Shown here: positions 51,346-60,362 of the stretch, piece by piece
How positions within the stretch are numbered: position 1 is the stretch's first letter
Layout: the number at the start of each line of letters is the position of its first letter
Assembly (NCBI RefSeq): GCF_000348685.1
Contig: NZ_ANLA01000004.1
Span: forward strand, 620,001 to 684,000
From: Xanthomarina gelatinilytica
GTDB lineage: Bacteria > Bacteroidota > Bacteroidia > Flavobacteriales > Flavobacteriaceae
DNA length: 64,000 bases
Direction of reading: 5' to 3'
Position numbers and translations under genes: made by a program
Notes under the pieces: generated by a model
Seen by the model: only the letters and a program-made list of their open reading frames with translations
Database searches by the model: none
Told to the model about the DNA's origin: nothing

Positions 51346-52803
51346 ATGGCGTCTCATTACGAAGCACCTATTAGAAGACCTTTAGTTACAGGCGAAAAAT
51401 CATACCACGATGTATCTGTGGATGTAGCAAGACCTGTTGAAGGTAAAGCAAACAAATCTTGGTGGATAGTTTTTTCTATAGCACTAGTAGCTTTTCTCTG
51501 GGGAATAGGATGTATCATTTACACAATATCAACAGGTATCGGAACTTGGGGTTTAAATAAAACCGTAGGTTGGGCTTGGGATATTACCAATTTCGTTTGG
51601 TGGGTTGGTATTGGTCACGCAGGAACATTAATTTCTGCAGTACTATTACTTTTCCGTCAAAAATGGAGAATGGCAATTAACCGTTCTGCCGAAGCAATGA
51701 CAATTTTCTCAGTGGTACAAGCAGGTTTGTTCCCAATCATTCACATGGGTCGACCATGGTTGGGTTACTGGGTATTACCTATCCCAAACCAATTTGGATC
51801 TCTATGGGTAAACTTTAACTCTCCATTACTTTGGGACGTATTTGCTATCTCAACGTATTTATCAGTGTCTTTAGTATTCTGGTGGACTGGTTTACTACCT
51901 GACTTTGCCATGTTAAGAGATAGAGCAATTAAGCCTTTCCAAAAGAAAATCTATTCCTTATTGAGCTTTGGTTGGTCTGGAAGAGCTAAAGATTGGCAAC
52001 GTTTTGAAGAAGTATCTTTGGTACTTGCTGGTTTGGCAACTCCATTGGTACTTTCGGTACATACCATTGTATCTTTTGACTTCGCAACTTCGGTTATTCC
52101 AGGATGGCATACCACCATTTTCCCTCCTTACTTTGTTGCTGGAGCCGTATTCTCAGGATTTGCTATGGTAAACACACTTCTTATTATTATGAGAAAAGTG
52201 TGTAACCTTGAAGATTATATTACAGTGCAACACATCGAATTAATGAACATAGTAATTATGATTACCGGTTCTATAGTTGGTGTGGCTTATATTACAGAGT
52301 TGTTTATTGCATGGTATTCAGGTGTTGAATACGAACAATATGCCTTTTTAAACAGAGCCACTGGACCTTACTGGTGGGCATATTGGGCCATGATGACCTG
52401 TAACGTGTTCTCACCACAGTTCATGTGGTTTAAGAAACTTAGAACTAGCATCATGTTCTCATTCTTTATCTCTATTGTTGTAAATATTGGAATGTGGTTT
52501 GAACGATTTGTAATTATTGTTACCTCTTTACATAGAGATTACTTACCATCTTCATGGACCATGTTCTCTCCAACATTTGTAGATATAGGTATTTTTATAG
52601 GAACTATTGGATTCTTCTTTGTGCTATTCTTATTATACTCAAGAACATTCCCTGTAATCGCCCAAGCAGAGGTAAAAACCATTTTAAAATCTTCTGGCGA
52701 AAGCTATAAAAACATTAGAGAAAGAGGAGACAGTTTAGTAGGTACAGGAGCAGACGTAAGAACTTCTGGAAGTCAAGTTAACAAAACAAAAAACGACGAG
52801 TAG
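51346..52803 (+). CDS. actC: Alternative complex III subunit ActC (NrfD-like quinol-binding membrane protein)
   Basis: 485 residues with about ten transmembrane helices, NrfD/PsrC family (SWWIVFSIALVAFLWGIGCIIY, GHAGTLISAVLLLFRQKWRM, FPIIHMGRPWLGYWV). It provides the menaquinol site in the inner membrane and passes electrons to the ActB iron-sulfur clusters. The conserved segments WWVGIGHAGTLIS and WHTTIFPPYFVAGAVFSGFAMV are typical of ActC. It overlaps neither neighbour: 35 bases after actB and three before actD. The C-terminal tail is polar (GADVRTSGSQVNKTKNDE). Confidence 0.96.
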   Translation: MASHYEAPIRRPLVTGEKSYHDVSVDVARPVEGKANKSWWIVFSIALVAFLWGIGCIIYTISTGIGTWGLNKTVGWAWDITNFVWWVGIGHAGTLISAVLLLFRQKWRMAINRSAEAMTIFSVVQAGLFPIIHMGRPWLGYWVLPIPNQFGSLWVNFNSPLLWDVFAISTYLSVSLVFWWTGLLPDFAMLRDRAIKPFQKKIYSLLSFGWSGRAKDWQRFEEVSLVLAGLATPLVLSVHTIVSFDFATSVIPGWHTTIFPPYFVAGAVFSGFAMVNTLLIIMRKVCNLEDYITVQHIELMNIVIMITGSIVGVAYITELFIAWYSGVEYEQYAFLNRATGPYWWAYWAMMTCNVFSPQFMWFKKLRTSIMFSFFISIVVNIGMWFERFVIIVTSLHRDYLPSSWTMFSPTFVDIGIFIGTIGFFFVLFLLYSRTFPVIAQAEVKTILKSSGESYKNIRERGDSLVGTGADVRTSGSQVNKTKNDE

Positions 52804-52806
52804 CAT

Positions 52807-53340
52807 ATGGAAACTTCAAAAGTAATTCACGCTATTTATACAGATGATGATGTATTAATGTCTGCCGTAAAAAAAGTAAAGGCAGAGAGACATCACATAG
52901 AAGAAATATATACACCTTTTCCTGTTCACGGACTAGATAAAGCTATGGGATTGGCACCAACAAGAATTGCAATCACTTCATTTTTGTATGGTTGTGTTGG
53001 ATTAATCGTGGCCATTGTAATGATGAACTATATCATGATTGAAGATTGGCCTCAAAACATAGGTGGAAAACCAAGTTTTAGCTATATGGAAAACATGCCA
53101 GCTTTTGTGCCAATTATGTTTGAGCTTACCGTGTTTTTTGCAGCCCACTTAATGGTAATTACCTTCTATCTAAGAAGTAGAATGTGGCCATTTAAAGAAG
53201 CTGAAAATCCAGATCCAAGAACCACAGACGACCATTTTTTAATGGAAATTGCTGTTCATGGCAATGAAACTGAGTTGGAAAGCTTGCTTAGGGAAACAGG
53301 TGCAGTTGAAATTAAATTAATAGAAAAAGAAGCACATTAA
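52807..53340 (+). CDS. actD: Alternative complex III subunit ActD (DUF3341)
   Basis: 177 residues. The cytosolic N-terminal domain (IHAIYTDDDVLMSAVKKVKAERHHIEEIYTPFPVHGLDKAMGL) is characteristic of DUF3341. Two transmembrane helices follow (IAITSFLYGCVGLIVAIVMM, PIMFELTVFFAAHLMVITFYL). It is a structural subunit of alternative complex III with no cofactor-binding residues. It follows actC by three bases and precedes actE by nine, in an uninterrupted operon. Confidence 0.95.
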   Translation: METSKVIHAIYTDDDVLMSAVKKVKAERHHIEEIYTPFPVHGLDKAMGLAPTRIAITSFLYGCVGLIVAIVMMNYIMIEDWPQNIGGKPSFSYMENMPAFVPIMFELTVFFAAHLMVITFYLRSRMWPFKEAENPDPRTTDDHFLMEIAVHGNETELESLLRETGAVEIKLIEKEAH

Positions 53341-53349
53341 TATTATAAT

Positions 53350-53907
53350 ATGAAGAGCTTAGTAAAAATAACGGTTATAGCATTAATATTCGCATCGTTT
53401 GTGTCTTGCCAAAACAAGTCAAGACCTAACTACCAGTTTATGCCAAATATGTATGAGCCTGTAGGATATGAAACATATTCAGAATCCCAAGCTTTTAGAA
53501 CTGGTGTTGAAGCACAATTACCTGTTGAAGGAACCGTACCTAGAGGTCATACACCTTTTGATTACAAAAATACCATAGAAGACTTTATGTTGGCGAAAGC
53601 AAACTTGAAGAGTCCTTTGGATTCAACCCAAGTAGACCTAATTGAAGCAAAGGTGTTATACGATATTTATTGTGCCATCTGTCACGGAACTAAAGGTGAT
53701 GGTCAAGGAAACTTGGTTAAAAGAGAAAAAATACTAGGGATTCCAAGATATGACGATATAGGTAGAGCCATCACAGAAGGTAGTATTTACCATACCATTT
53801 ACTACGGTAAAAACACCATGGGTTCTTATGCAAACCAGCTAAATGAAGAAGAGCGTTGGCAAGTAGTAGCATACGTATTGGATTTAAAAGCTAATTTAGA
53901 AAAGTAA
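53350..53907 (+). CDS. actE: Alternative complex III subunit ActE (mono-heme cytochrome c lipoprotein)
   Basis: 185 residues. The signal ends in a lipobox (ALIFASFVSC), so the protein is lipid-anchored on the periplasmic face. The cytochrome domain has one heme site CAICHGTKGDGQG near residue 113 and an axial Met in KNTMGSYANQL near 158. It is the last carrier before the oxidase in the supercomplex. It sits between actD and actF. Confidence 0.95.
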   Translation: MKSLVKITVIALIFASFVSCQNKSRPNYQFMPNMYEPVGYETYSESQAFRTGVEAQLPVEGTVPRGHTPFDYKNTIEDFMLAKANLKSPLDSTQVDLIEAKVLYDIYCAICHGTKGDGQGNLVKREKILGIPRYDDIGRAITEGSIYHTIYYGKNTMGSYANQLNEEERWQVVAYVLDLKANLEK

Positions 53908-53931
53908 GAAAGATAAAGATTAAATATAGAT

Positions 53932-55311
53932 ATGTACACAATCTCAAATAAATTAAAGACATTTTCTATAGCCTTAATAATTTTAGGACTATTGGGTGTA
54001 GGATATGGTTTTATGACATCTCATAAATCTTTTGAAGAAGTTGAAACCATGCTTGCAGAAGAAACAGCTCATCATGGTGGAGGTCATGCTGTGGCAACTG
54101 AAGCTCATGTGGTAGCCGATGATTCGGATCATTCAGATAATAGTCACCAAGCTAATGCGCACGATGCTACTACAGATGTAGAGCATCATGTAGACGATCA
54201 TGCCAAACACGTTGAACATGTGCAACACCAAATCGCAAACAGACCTTGGTCTGCCTTGTATGTAGCTGCCTTTTTCTTCTTTATGATTGCACTTGGAGTT
54301 TTGGCTTTTTATGCCATCCAGTATGCATCTCAAGCAGGTTGGTCTCCAGTACTATTTAGGGTTATGGAAGGTATTACAGCTTATGTTTTACCTGGAGGTC
54401 TTATTGTTTTGGCCATAGCCGTTGCTTCTGGAACCATAGGGCATTACAATATTTTTATATGGATGGACCCTGACGTGGTAGCTCATGATAAACTGTTGCA
54501 AGGAAAATCTGGTTGGTTAAGTTTGGGATGGTTTGCCGTTAGAGGATTAATATTTATTGCAGGTTGGAGTTTGTACAGACATTTTTCGCGTAAATTTAGT
54601 ATTGCTAACGATACAGCAACAGACAATAGTAACTTTAAGAAAGCTTTCCGTATTTCTGCAGCCTTTTTGGTGTTCTTTATTTACACAGAATCTATCATGT
54701 CGTGGGATTGGATCATGAGTGTCGATCCACACTGGTTTAGTACCTTATTTGCTTGGTATGTGTTTGCTGGAATGGCAGTAAGTGGTATTACTGTAATTGC
54801 ATTTATATCCCTATATCTAAAATCAAGAGGTCATTTGGAAATTGTTAACGATAGTCATATTCATGACCTGGCAAAATTCATGTTCGGATTTAGCATTTTT
54901 TGGGCTTATTTATGGTTCTCTCAATTCATGTTGATTTGGTATGCAAATATTCCAGAAGAAGTCACTTATTTCATTACTCGTATAGAAGATTATAATGGAC
55001 TGTTCTTTGGTATGTTGGTTTTAAACTTCGTATTCCCGTTCTTAGTATTGATGAATAGCGATTACAAACGCATCCCTTGGTTTGTTGTAATGGCTGGAAT
55101 TATCATATTAATTGGACATTATATTGATGTTTATGTTATGATTATGCCTGCTACGGTTGGAGATAGATGGAGCTTTGGTATTCCAGAAATAAGTTCAGTA
55201 ATGTTATTTGCAGGACTGTTCTTGTTCATCGTGTTTACTGCTTTAACTAAAGCACCATTAGTAGTAAAAAGAAACCCGTTCCTGAAGGAAAGTGAACATT
55301 TTCATTATTAA
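53932..55311 (+). CDS. actF: Alternative complex III subunit ActF (membrane subunit) with a His-rich loop
   Basis: 459 residues with about ten transmembrane helices, an ActC paralogue lacking cofactors (ALYVAAFFFFMIALGVLAFYA, YWVFAGMAVSG-like segments, FWAYLWFSQFMLIWYANIPEE). After the first helix (residues 10-28) the expected short loop is replaced by a strongly His- and Asp-rich stretch of about 60 residues (about 40-100), with 16 or more His and no aromatic residues. It could bind metal. It is the last act gene and precedes the oxidase gene ctaC by 26 bases. Confidence 0.94.
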   Translation: MYTISNKLKTFSIALIILGLLGVGYGFMTSHKSFEEVETMLAEETAHHGGGHAVATEAHVVADDSDHSDNSHQANAHDATTDVEHHVDDHAKHVEHVQHQIANRPWSALYVAAFFFFMIALGVLAFYAIQYASQAGWSPVLFRVMEGITAYVLPGGLIVLAIAVASGTIGHYNIFIWMDPDVVAHDKLLQGKSGWLSLGWFAVRGLIFIAGWSLYRHFSRKFSIANDTATDNSNFKKAFRISAAFLVFFIYTESIMSWDWIMSVDPHWFSTLFAWYVFAGMAVSGITVIAFISLYLKSRGHLEIVNDSHIHDLAKFMFGFSIFWAYLWFSQFMLIWYANIPEEVTYFITRIEDYNGLFFGMLVLNFVFPFLVLMNSDYKRIPWFVVMAGIIILIGHYIDVYVMIMPATVGDRWSFGIPEISSVMLFAGLFLFIVFTALTKAPLVVKRNPFLKESEHFHY

Positions 55312-55337
55312 AAATTAATTAAAGAAGAGAAAAGACA

Positions 55338-56405
55338 ATGACAGCTTTTTTAACAATTATAATAGTACTTTTTGTAGCTGTTGCCATATGGCAAATGGTT
55401 AAAATATTTGATTTGGCCCAAGTAGGTGTATCAAATAGCCAGATAGCAACAGATAACGATAACAAAATAAACGCATACCTAATGTTGGCTTTCTTAGCTT
55501 TCATTTACATCATTACCATTGTTTGTTTTGTTAAATGGGGAGATTTGCCTTTAATGTCAAATGCGGCATCAGAACACGGTTCTCAAATAGATAATTTAAT
55601 GATTATCTCTATGGTCATTATTTTTATAGTACAGACCGTTACCCAATTCCTATTACACTATTTTGCTTACAAATATAGAGGTGAAAAAGGTAAAAAAGCT
55701 TTGTTTTATGCAGATAACAACACCTTGGAAGCTATCTGGACCATTATTCCTGTTATTGTTCTAGCTGGATTGATTATTTACGGATTGTTTACTTGGACAA
55801 GCATAATGAACGTGAATGAGGACGACGACCCTTTGGTGATAGAACTTTATGCCCAACAATTTAGCTGGAAAGCCAGATATGGTGGAAACGACAATACCTT
55901 AGGAAAAGCGAACGTGAGATTAATTAATTTAGACAATGCTAACATTTTAGGATTGGATGAATCTGATCCAAATGCACAAGACGATATTATTACAACAGAA
56001 GTACATTTACCAGTAGGAAAACCGGTTTTGTTTAAAATGCGTTCTCAAGACGTATTACACTCTGCATATATGCCACACTTTAGAGCACAAATGAACTGTG
56101 TTCCTGGCATGGTAACCCAATTTGGATTTACTCCTACAGTAACCACAGCAGAAATGAGGCAAACACCAGAGATCATGGAAAAGGTTGCCAATATCAACAG
56201 AATTAGGGTTGAAAAAAGCAAGGAATTGGCGGCTAAAGGCGAACCAGCTCTAGATCCATATGAATTTGATTATTTATTGTTATGTAATAAAATCTGTGGG
56301 AAATCACATTATAACATGCAAATGAATATCATTGTTGAAACTCAGGAAGAGTACGACGCTTGGATAAAAGAACAAAAAGAATTTAAAGATTCTTTAATTA
56401 AGTAA
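55338..56405 (+). CDS. ctaC: Cytochrome c oxidase subunit II
   Basis: 355 residues. It has transmembrane helices at about 1-20, 50-66, 86-110 and 138-158. The last two are the classic pair. The periplasmic CuA domain follows. The CuA site is in LLCNKICGKSHYNMQM (about residues 314-329), giving two Cys, one His and one Met, with the first His upstream in VLHSAYMPHFRAQMN. The usual Glu between the two Cys (C-x-E-x-x-C) is Lys here. This subunit receives electrons from alternative complex III. It follows actF and precedes ctaD by 35 bases. Confidence 0.95.
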   Translation: MTAFLTIIIVLFVAVAIWQMVKIFDLAQVGVSNSQIATDNDNKINAYLMLAFLAFIYIITIVCFVKWGDLPLMSNAASEHGSQIDNLMIISMVIIFIVQTVTQFLLHYFAYKYRGEKGKKALFYADNNTLEAIWTIIPVIVLAGLIIYGLFTWTSIMNVNEDDDPLVIELYAQQFSWKARYGGNDNTLGKANVRLINLDNANILGLDESDPNAQDDIITTEVHLPVGKPVLFKMRSQDVLHSAYMPHFRAQMNCVPGMVTQFGFTPTVTTAEMRQTPEIMEKVANINRIRVEKSKELAAKGEPALDPYEFDYLLLCNKICGKSHYNMQMNIIVETQEEYDAWIKEQKEFKDSLIK

Positions 56406-56440
56406 ATTAAGAAACGGTTTTAAAAAGTATATAATAGATT

Positions 56441-58234
56441 ATGTCAACACACGCAGATACTCACGCACACGAAGACGATCACGGACATCATCATAAAGAA
56501 ACATTCGTGACTAAATACATATTTAGTCAGGATCATAAAATGATATCTAAACAATACCTTATTACAGGTACTATTATGGGTGTTATAGGTGTTTTAATGT
56601 CCATCATGTTTCGTATGCAAATTGCATGGCCAGAAGAACCAAATATATTGTTTGAGGCTTTATTAGGAAAATGGGCTCCAGGAGGGGTTATGGATGCAGA
56701 TATTTATTTGGCATTGGTAACCATTCACGGAACCATCATGGTTTTCTTTGTGTTAACTGCTGGATTAAGTGGTACCTTTAGTAACCTATTGATTCCGTTG
56801 CAAATTGGAGCTCGCGATATGGCTTCGGGATTCCTGAACATGATTTCATATTGGTTGTTTTTCTTATCCAGCGTTATCATGATTATCTCTCTGTTTGTTG
56901 AAGCAGGACCAGCTGCTGCAGGTTGGACAATCTATCCGCCACTATCGGCATTGCCTATGGCTCAAGGTGGTTCCGGAATGGGTATGACCTTGTGGTTGGT
57001 GTCTATGGCTATCTTTATTGCGTCTTCACTATTAGGATCATTGAATTATATCGTAACAGTAATCAACTTAAGAACTAAAGGAATGTCCATGACAAGACTT
57101 CCACTTACCGTTTGGGCATTTTTTGTTACTGCTATTATTGGCGTGGTGTCTTTCCCAGTATTATTGTCAGCAGCTTTATTGTTGATCATGGATAGAAGCT
57201 TTGGAACCTCTTTCTTCTTATCAGATATTTTTATTCAAGGTGAAGTTTTGCATTATCAAGGTGGATCCCCTGTTTTATTTGAACATTTATTCTGGTTCTT
57301 AGGACATCCAGAGGTGTATATAGTTATCTTACCTGCCATGGGTATGGTTTCAGAAATTATGGCATCAAATTCTCGTAAACCTATTTTTGGGTATCGTGCC
57401 ATGATTGCTTCTATTTTAGCTATCGCATTTCTATCAACCATAGTTTGGGGTCACCATATGTTTATCTCAGGAATGAATCCGTTTTTAGGGTCTGTATTTA
57501 CTTTCACAACCTTATTGATTGCCATTCCTTCAGCTGTAAAAGCATTTAACTGGATCACAACCATCTGGAAAGGTAACTTACAAATGAATACAGCCATGTT
57601 ATTCTCCATAGGTTTTGTTTCCACATTTATTACTGGAGGTTTAACAGGTATAATTTTGGGTGATTCTGCTTTGGATATTAACGTTCACGATACCTACTTT
57701 GTAATTGCTCACTTCCATTTGGTAATGGGTATCTCTGCACTTTACGGAATGTTCGCAGGTGTTTATCATTGGTATCCAAGAATGTTTGGTAGAATGATGA
57801 ACAAAAACCTAGGATATATTCACTTTTGGGTAACAGCTATTTGTGCTTATGGTGTATTCTTCCCAATGCATTTTATTGGAATGGCAGGCTTACCAAGAAG
57901 ATATTACACAAATTCAGCGTTCCCATTGTTTGATGATTTAGCAAATGTTAATGTGGTAATTACCGTATTTGCCATCATTGGTGGTGCTTTCCAATTGGTA
58001 TTCCTTTACAATTTCTTTGTAAGTATCTTCTTTGGAAAGAAAGCCCCTCAAAACCCATGGAGATCTACTACCTTAGAGTGGACTGCACCAGTTAAACACA
58101 TTCATGGAAACTGGCCAGGAGAGATTCCTCATGTATACCGTTGGGCATACGATTATAGCAAACCAGGCCATGATGTTGATTTTGTGCCTCAAAACATTCC
58201 TTTAAAAGAAGGGGAAGAGGAACTTCAACACTAA
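56441..58234 (+). CDS. ctaD: Cytochrome c oxidase subunit I (aa3 type)
   Basis: 597 residues with about twelve transmembrane helices and a His-rich N-terminus (THADTHAHEDDHGHHH). It shows HGTIMVFFVLTAGLSG (heme a ligand), GHPEVYIVILPAMGM (CuB His, crosslinked Tyr, and the proton-channel Glu of A1-type oxidases), GHHMF (two CuB His) and HDTYFVIAHFHLVMG (heme ligands). It reduces oxygen to water and pumps protons. Subunit III is not encoded in the window. It is the last gene of the operon, with a terminator after it. Confidence 0.97.
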   Translation: MSTHADTHAHEDDHGHHHKETFVTKYIFSQDHKMISKQYLITGTIMGVIGVLMSIMFRMQIAWPEEPNILFEALLGKWAPGGVMDADIYLALVTIHGTIMVFFVLTAGLSGTFSNLLIPLQIGARDMASGFLNMISYWLFFLSSVIMIISLFVEAGPAAAGWTIYPPLSALPMAQGGSGMGMTLWLVSMAIFIASSLLGSLNYIVTVINLRTKGMSMTRLPLTVWAFFVTAIIGVVSFPVLLSAALLLIMDRSFGTSFFLSDIFIQGEVLHYQGGSPVLFEHLFWFLGHPEVYIVILPAMGMVSEIMASNSRKPIFGYRAMIASILAIAFLSTIVWGHHMFISGMNPFLGSVFTFTTLLIAIPSAVKAFNWITTIWKGNLQMNTAMLFSIGFVSTFITGGLTGIILGDSALDINVHDTYFVIAHFHLVMGISALYGMFAGVYHWYPRMFGRMMNKNLGYIHFWVTAICAYGVFFPMHFIGMAGLPRRYYTNSAFPLFDDLANVNVVITVFAIIGGAFQLVFLYNFFVSIFFGKKAPQNPWRSTTLEWTAPVKHIHGNWPGEIPHVYRWAYDYSKPGHDVDFVPQNIPLKEGEEELQH

Positions 58235-58262
58235 ATAATTAGTCTTTATATAATACAACAGG

Positions 58263-58289
58263 AGCCTTTCAATTTTAGAAAGGCTTTTT
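58263..58289 (+). terminator. Terminator after ctaD
   Basis: AGCCTTTC pairs with GAAAGGCT across AATTTTA, followed by TTTTTG. It lies 30 bases after the ctaD stop and just upstream of the ruvB -7 box. Confidence 0.85.
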
Positions 58290-58292
58290 GTT

Positions 58293-58300
58293 TATATTTG
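58293..58300 (+). promoter_or_regulatory. -7 box (TATATTTG) of ruvB
   Basis: TATATTTG matches TAnnTTTG and ends six bases before the ruvB ATG at 58307. The predicted transcript start falls on or next to the ATG. Confidence 0.6.
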
Positions 58301-58306
58301 TGGTAT

Positions 58307-59329
58307 ATGAATGAAAACCTAGATCCAACAGGACATAGTTTTACACCAGAAGAACTGGATGTGGAAAAAAAATTGAGACCTCTGTCATTCAATGATTTTA
58401 CAGGTCAGGATCAAGTATTGGAAAATCTTCAAATTTTTGTTCAAGCAGCTAATTTACGGGATGAGGCTTTGGATCACACCTTGTTTCATGGACCTCCAGG
58501 ATTAGGGAAAACCACTTTAGCTCACATTTTGGCTAGTGAGTTAAGTGTTGGAATTAAAGTAACTTCTGGTCCCGTTTTGGATAAACCAGGCGATTTAGCT
58601 GGATTGCTTACCAATTTAGAAGAGAGGGATGTATTGTTTATTGATGAAATCCATAGGTTAAGCCCAATTGTGGAAGAGTATTTATATTCTGCCATGGAGG
58701 ATTATAAAATAGACATCATGATAGAATCTGGACCTAATGCAAGAACGGTTCAAATTAATCTCAATCCGTTTACTTTGGTTGGCGCTACCACACGTTCAGG
58801 ATTGCTTACGGCTCCAATGCGCGCACGTTTTGGTATCCAAAGCAGGTTACAGTATTATAATACCGAATTACTTACAACCATCGTGCAACGTAGTGCAGAT
58901 ATTTTACAGGTTCCCATCTCTATGGAAGCTGCCGTTGAAATTGCAGGTAGAAGTCGTGGCACACCAAGAATAGCCAATGCTCTGTTACGTCGTGTGCGCG
59001 ATTTTGCCCAAATTAAAGGCAATGGAAGTATCGATATAAAAATTGCCAAGTTTGCTTTAGAGGCACTTCATGTAGATGCTCATGGATTGGACGAGATGGA
59101 CAATAAAATTTTAACTACCATAATCGATAAATTCAAAGGTGGCCCAGTAGGCATCACAACTTTAGCAACAGCCGTAAGCGAAAGTGCCGAAACCATAGAG
59201 GAAGTTTACGAACCTTTTCTAATTCAACAAGGATTCATCATGCGAACCCCAAGAGGTCGCGAAGTTACTGAACTGGCTTATAAACACTTAGGAAGGGTTA
59301 AAGGGCCTACTCAAGGAGGATTGTTTTAA
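58307..59329 (+). CDS. ruvB: Holliday junction branch-migration ATPase RuvB
   Basis: 340 residues from the ATG at 58307 ([17 protein letters not shown]). Two of its three upstream in-frame codons would lie within or before the -7 box. It is an AAA+ ATPase with Walker [16 protein letters not shown] near residue 64, Walker [19 protein letters not shown] near 111, sensor [18 protein letters not shown] near 162, and the C-terminal winged helix ([28 protein letters not shown]). It drives branch migration with RuvA, whose gene lies 3.4 kb downstream. It is separated from the oxidase operon by a terminator. Confidence 0.98.
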   Translation: MNENLDPTGHSFTPEELDVEKKLRPLSFNDFTGQDQVLENLQIFVQAANLRDEALDHTLFHGPPGLGKTTLAHILASELSVGIKVTSGPVLDKPGDLAGLLTNLEERDVLFIDEIHRLSPIVEEYLYSAMEDYKIDIMIESGPNARTVQINLNPFTLVGATTRSGLLTAPMRARFGIQSRLQYYNTELLTTIVQRSADILQVPISMEAAVEIAGRSRGTPRIANALLRRVRDFAQIKGNGSIDIKIAKFALEALHVDAHGLDEMDNKILTTIIDKFKGGPVGITTLATAVSESAETIEEVYEPFLIQQGFIMRTPRGREVTELAYKHLGRVKGPTQGGLF

Positions 59330-59366
59330 TTAACATCTTATTCTAGCAAATTGGCTCATCTATAAA

Positions 59367-60290
59367 ATGAATTTAAAGCAACAACATACAGATTTTATAA
59401 AAACCGAAGCCAAACGCCTCGGTTTTTTGTCATGTGGTGTTAGTAAAGCCCAGTTTTTGGAAGAAGAAGCACCACGACTGGAAAACTGGCTCAATAAACA
59501 GATGCATGGTCAGATGCATTATATGGAAAACCATTTTGATAAACGTTTGGATCCCACTAAATTGGTAGAAGGTTCTAAATCTGTTATTTCATTACTCCTA
59601 AATTATTTTCCAGAAAAAACTCAAGATCATGAGACCTACAAGCTGTCAAAATATGCTTATGGAACCGACTATCATTTTGTGATAAAAGATAAACTTAAAT
59701 CTTTATTGCATGCCATTCAGGGCGAAATAGGAGAGGTGGAAGGTCGCGCATTTGTGGATTCAGCTCCAGTGTTGGATAAAGCTTGGGCAGCCAAATCTGG
59801 GTTGGGATGGATTGGAAAACACAGCAATTTGCTCACTCAACAAGTAGGCTCTTTTTATTTTATAGCCGAATTGATAATAGACTTAGAGCTGGAGTATGAT
59901 GGTATAACCACAGACCATTGTGGAACATGTACCAAATGTATCGATGCCTGCCCAACCAAAGCCATAGCAGAGCCCTATGTGGTAGATGGCAGTAAATGCA
60001 TTTCCTATTTTACCATAGAATTAAAAGAAAACATTCCAACGGAATTTAAAGGCCAGTTTGAAGATTGGATGTTTGGTTGCGATATCTGTCAAGACGTATG
60101 TCCTTGGAACCGTTTTTCAAAATCCCATAACGAACCCCTTTTTAATCCACATCCAGACTTATTGGATATGACCAAAAAGGATTGGGAAGAAATTACTGAA
60201 GAAACATTTAAAAAAGTGTTTAAAAAGTCTGCAGTAAAACGTACCAAATTTTCAGGCCTAAAACGTAATATCAATTTCTTAAAAGATTAG
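59367..60290 (+). CDS. queG: Epoxyqueuosine reductase
   Basis: 307 residues. It is a cobalamin-dependent enzyme that converts epoxyqueuosine to queuosine at position 34 of tRNAs. Two iron-sulfur motifs are complete: [16 protein letters not shown] near residue 191 and [14 protein letters not shown] near 240. [28 protein letters not shown] near residue 130-155 is the substrate/cofactor region. The C-terminal HEAT-like extension of longer orthologues is absent, as in many Bacteroidota. It lies between ruvB and maeB in the same direction. Confidence 0.96.
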   Translation: MNLKQQHTDFIKTEAKRLGFLSCGVSKAQFLEEEAPRLENWLNKQMHGQMHYMENHFDKRLDPTKLVEGSKSVISLLLNYFPEKTQDHETYKLSKYAYGTDYHFVIKDKLKSLLHAIQGEIGEVEGRAFVDSAPVLDKAWAAKSGLGWIGKHSNLLTQQVGSFYFIAELIIDLELEYDGITTDHCGTCTKCIDACPTKAIAEPYVVDGSKCISYFTIELKENIPTEFKGQFEDWMFGCDICQDVCPWNRFSKSHNEPLFNPHPDLLDMTKKDWEEITEETFKKVFKKSAVKRTKFSGLKRNINFLKD

Positions 60291-60362
60291 GCTTTAAGGT
60301 TGAGTATTGTTACATTTGTTAGTTCAGAATTTTTTTGAATATAGCTTTAATTAATAGCACTT

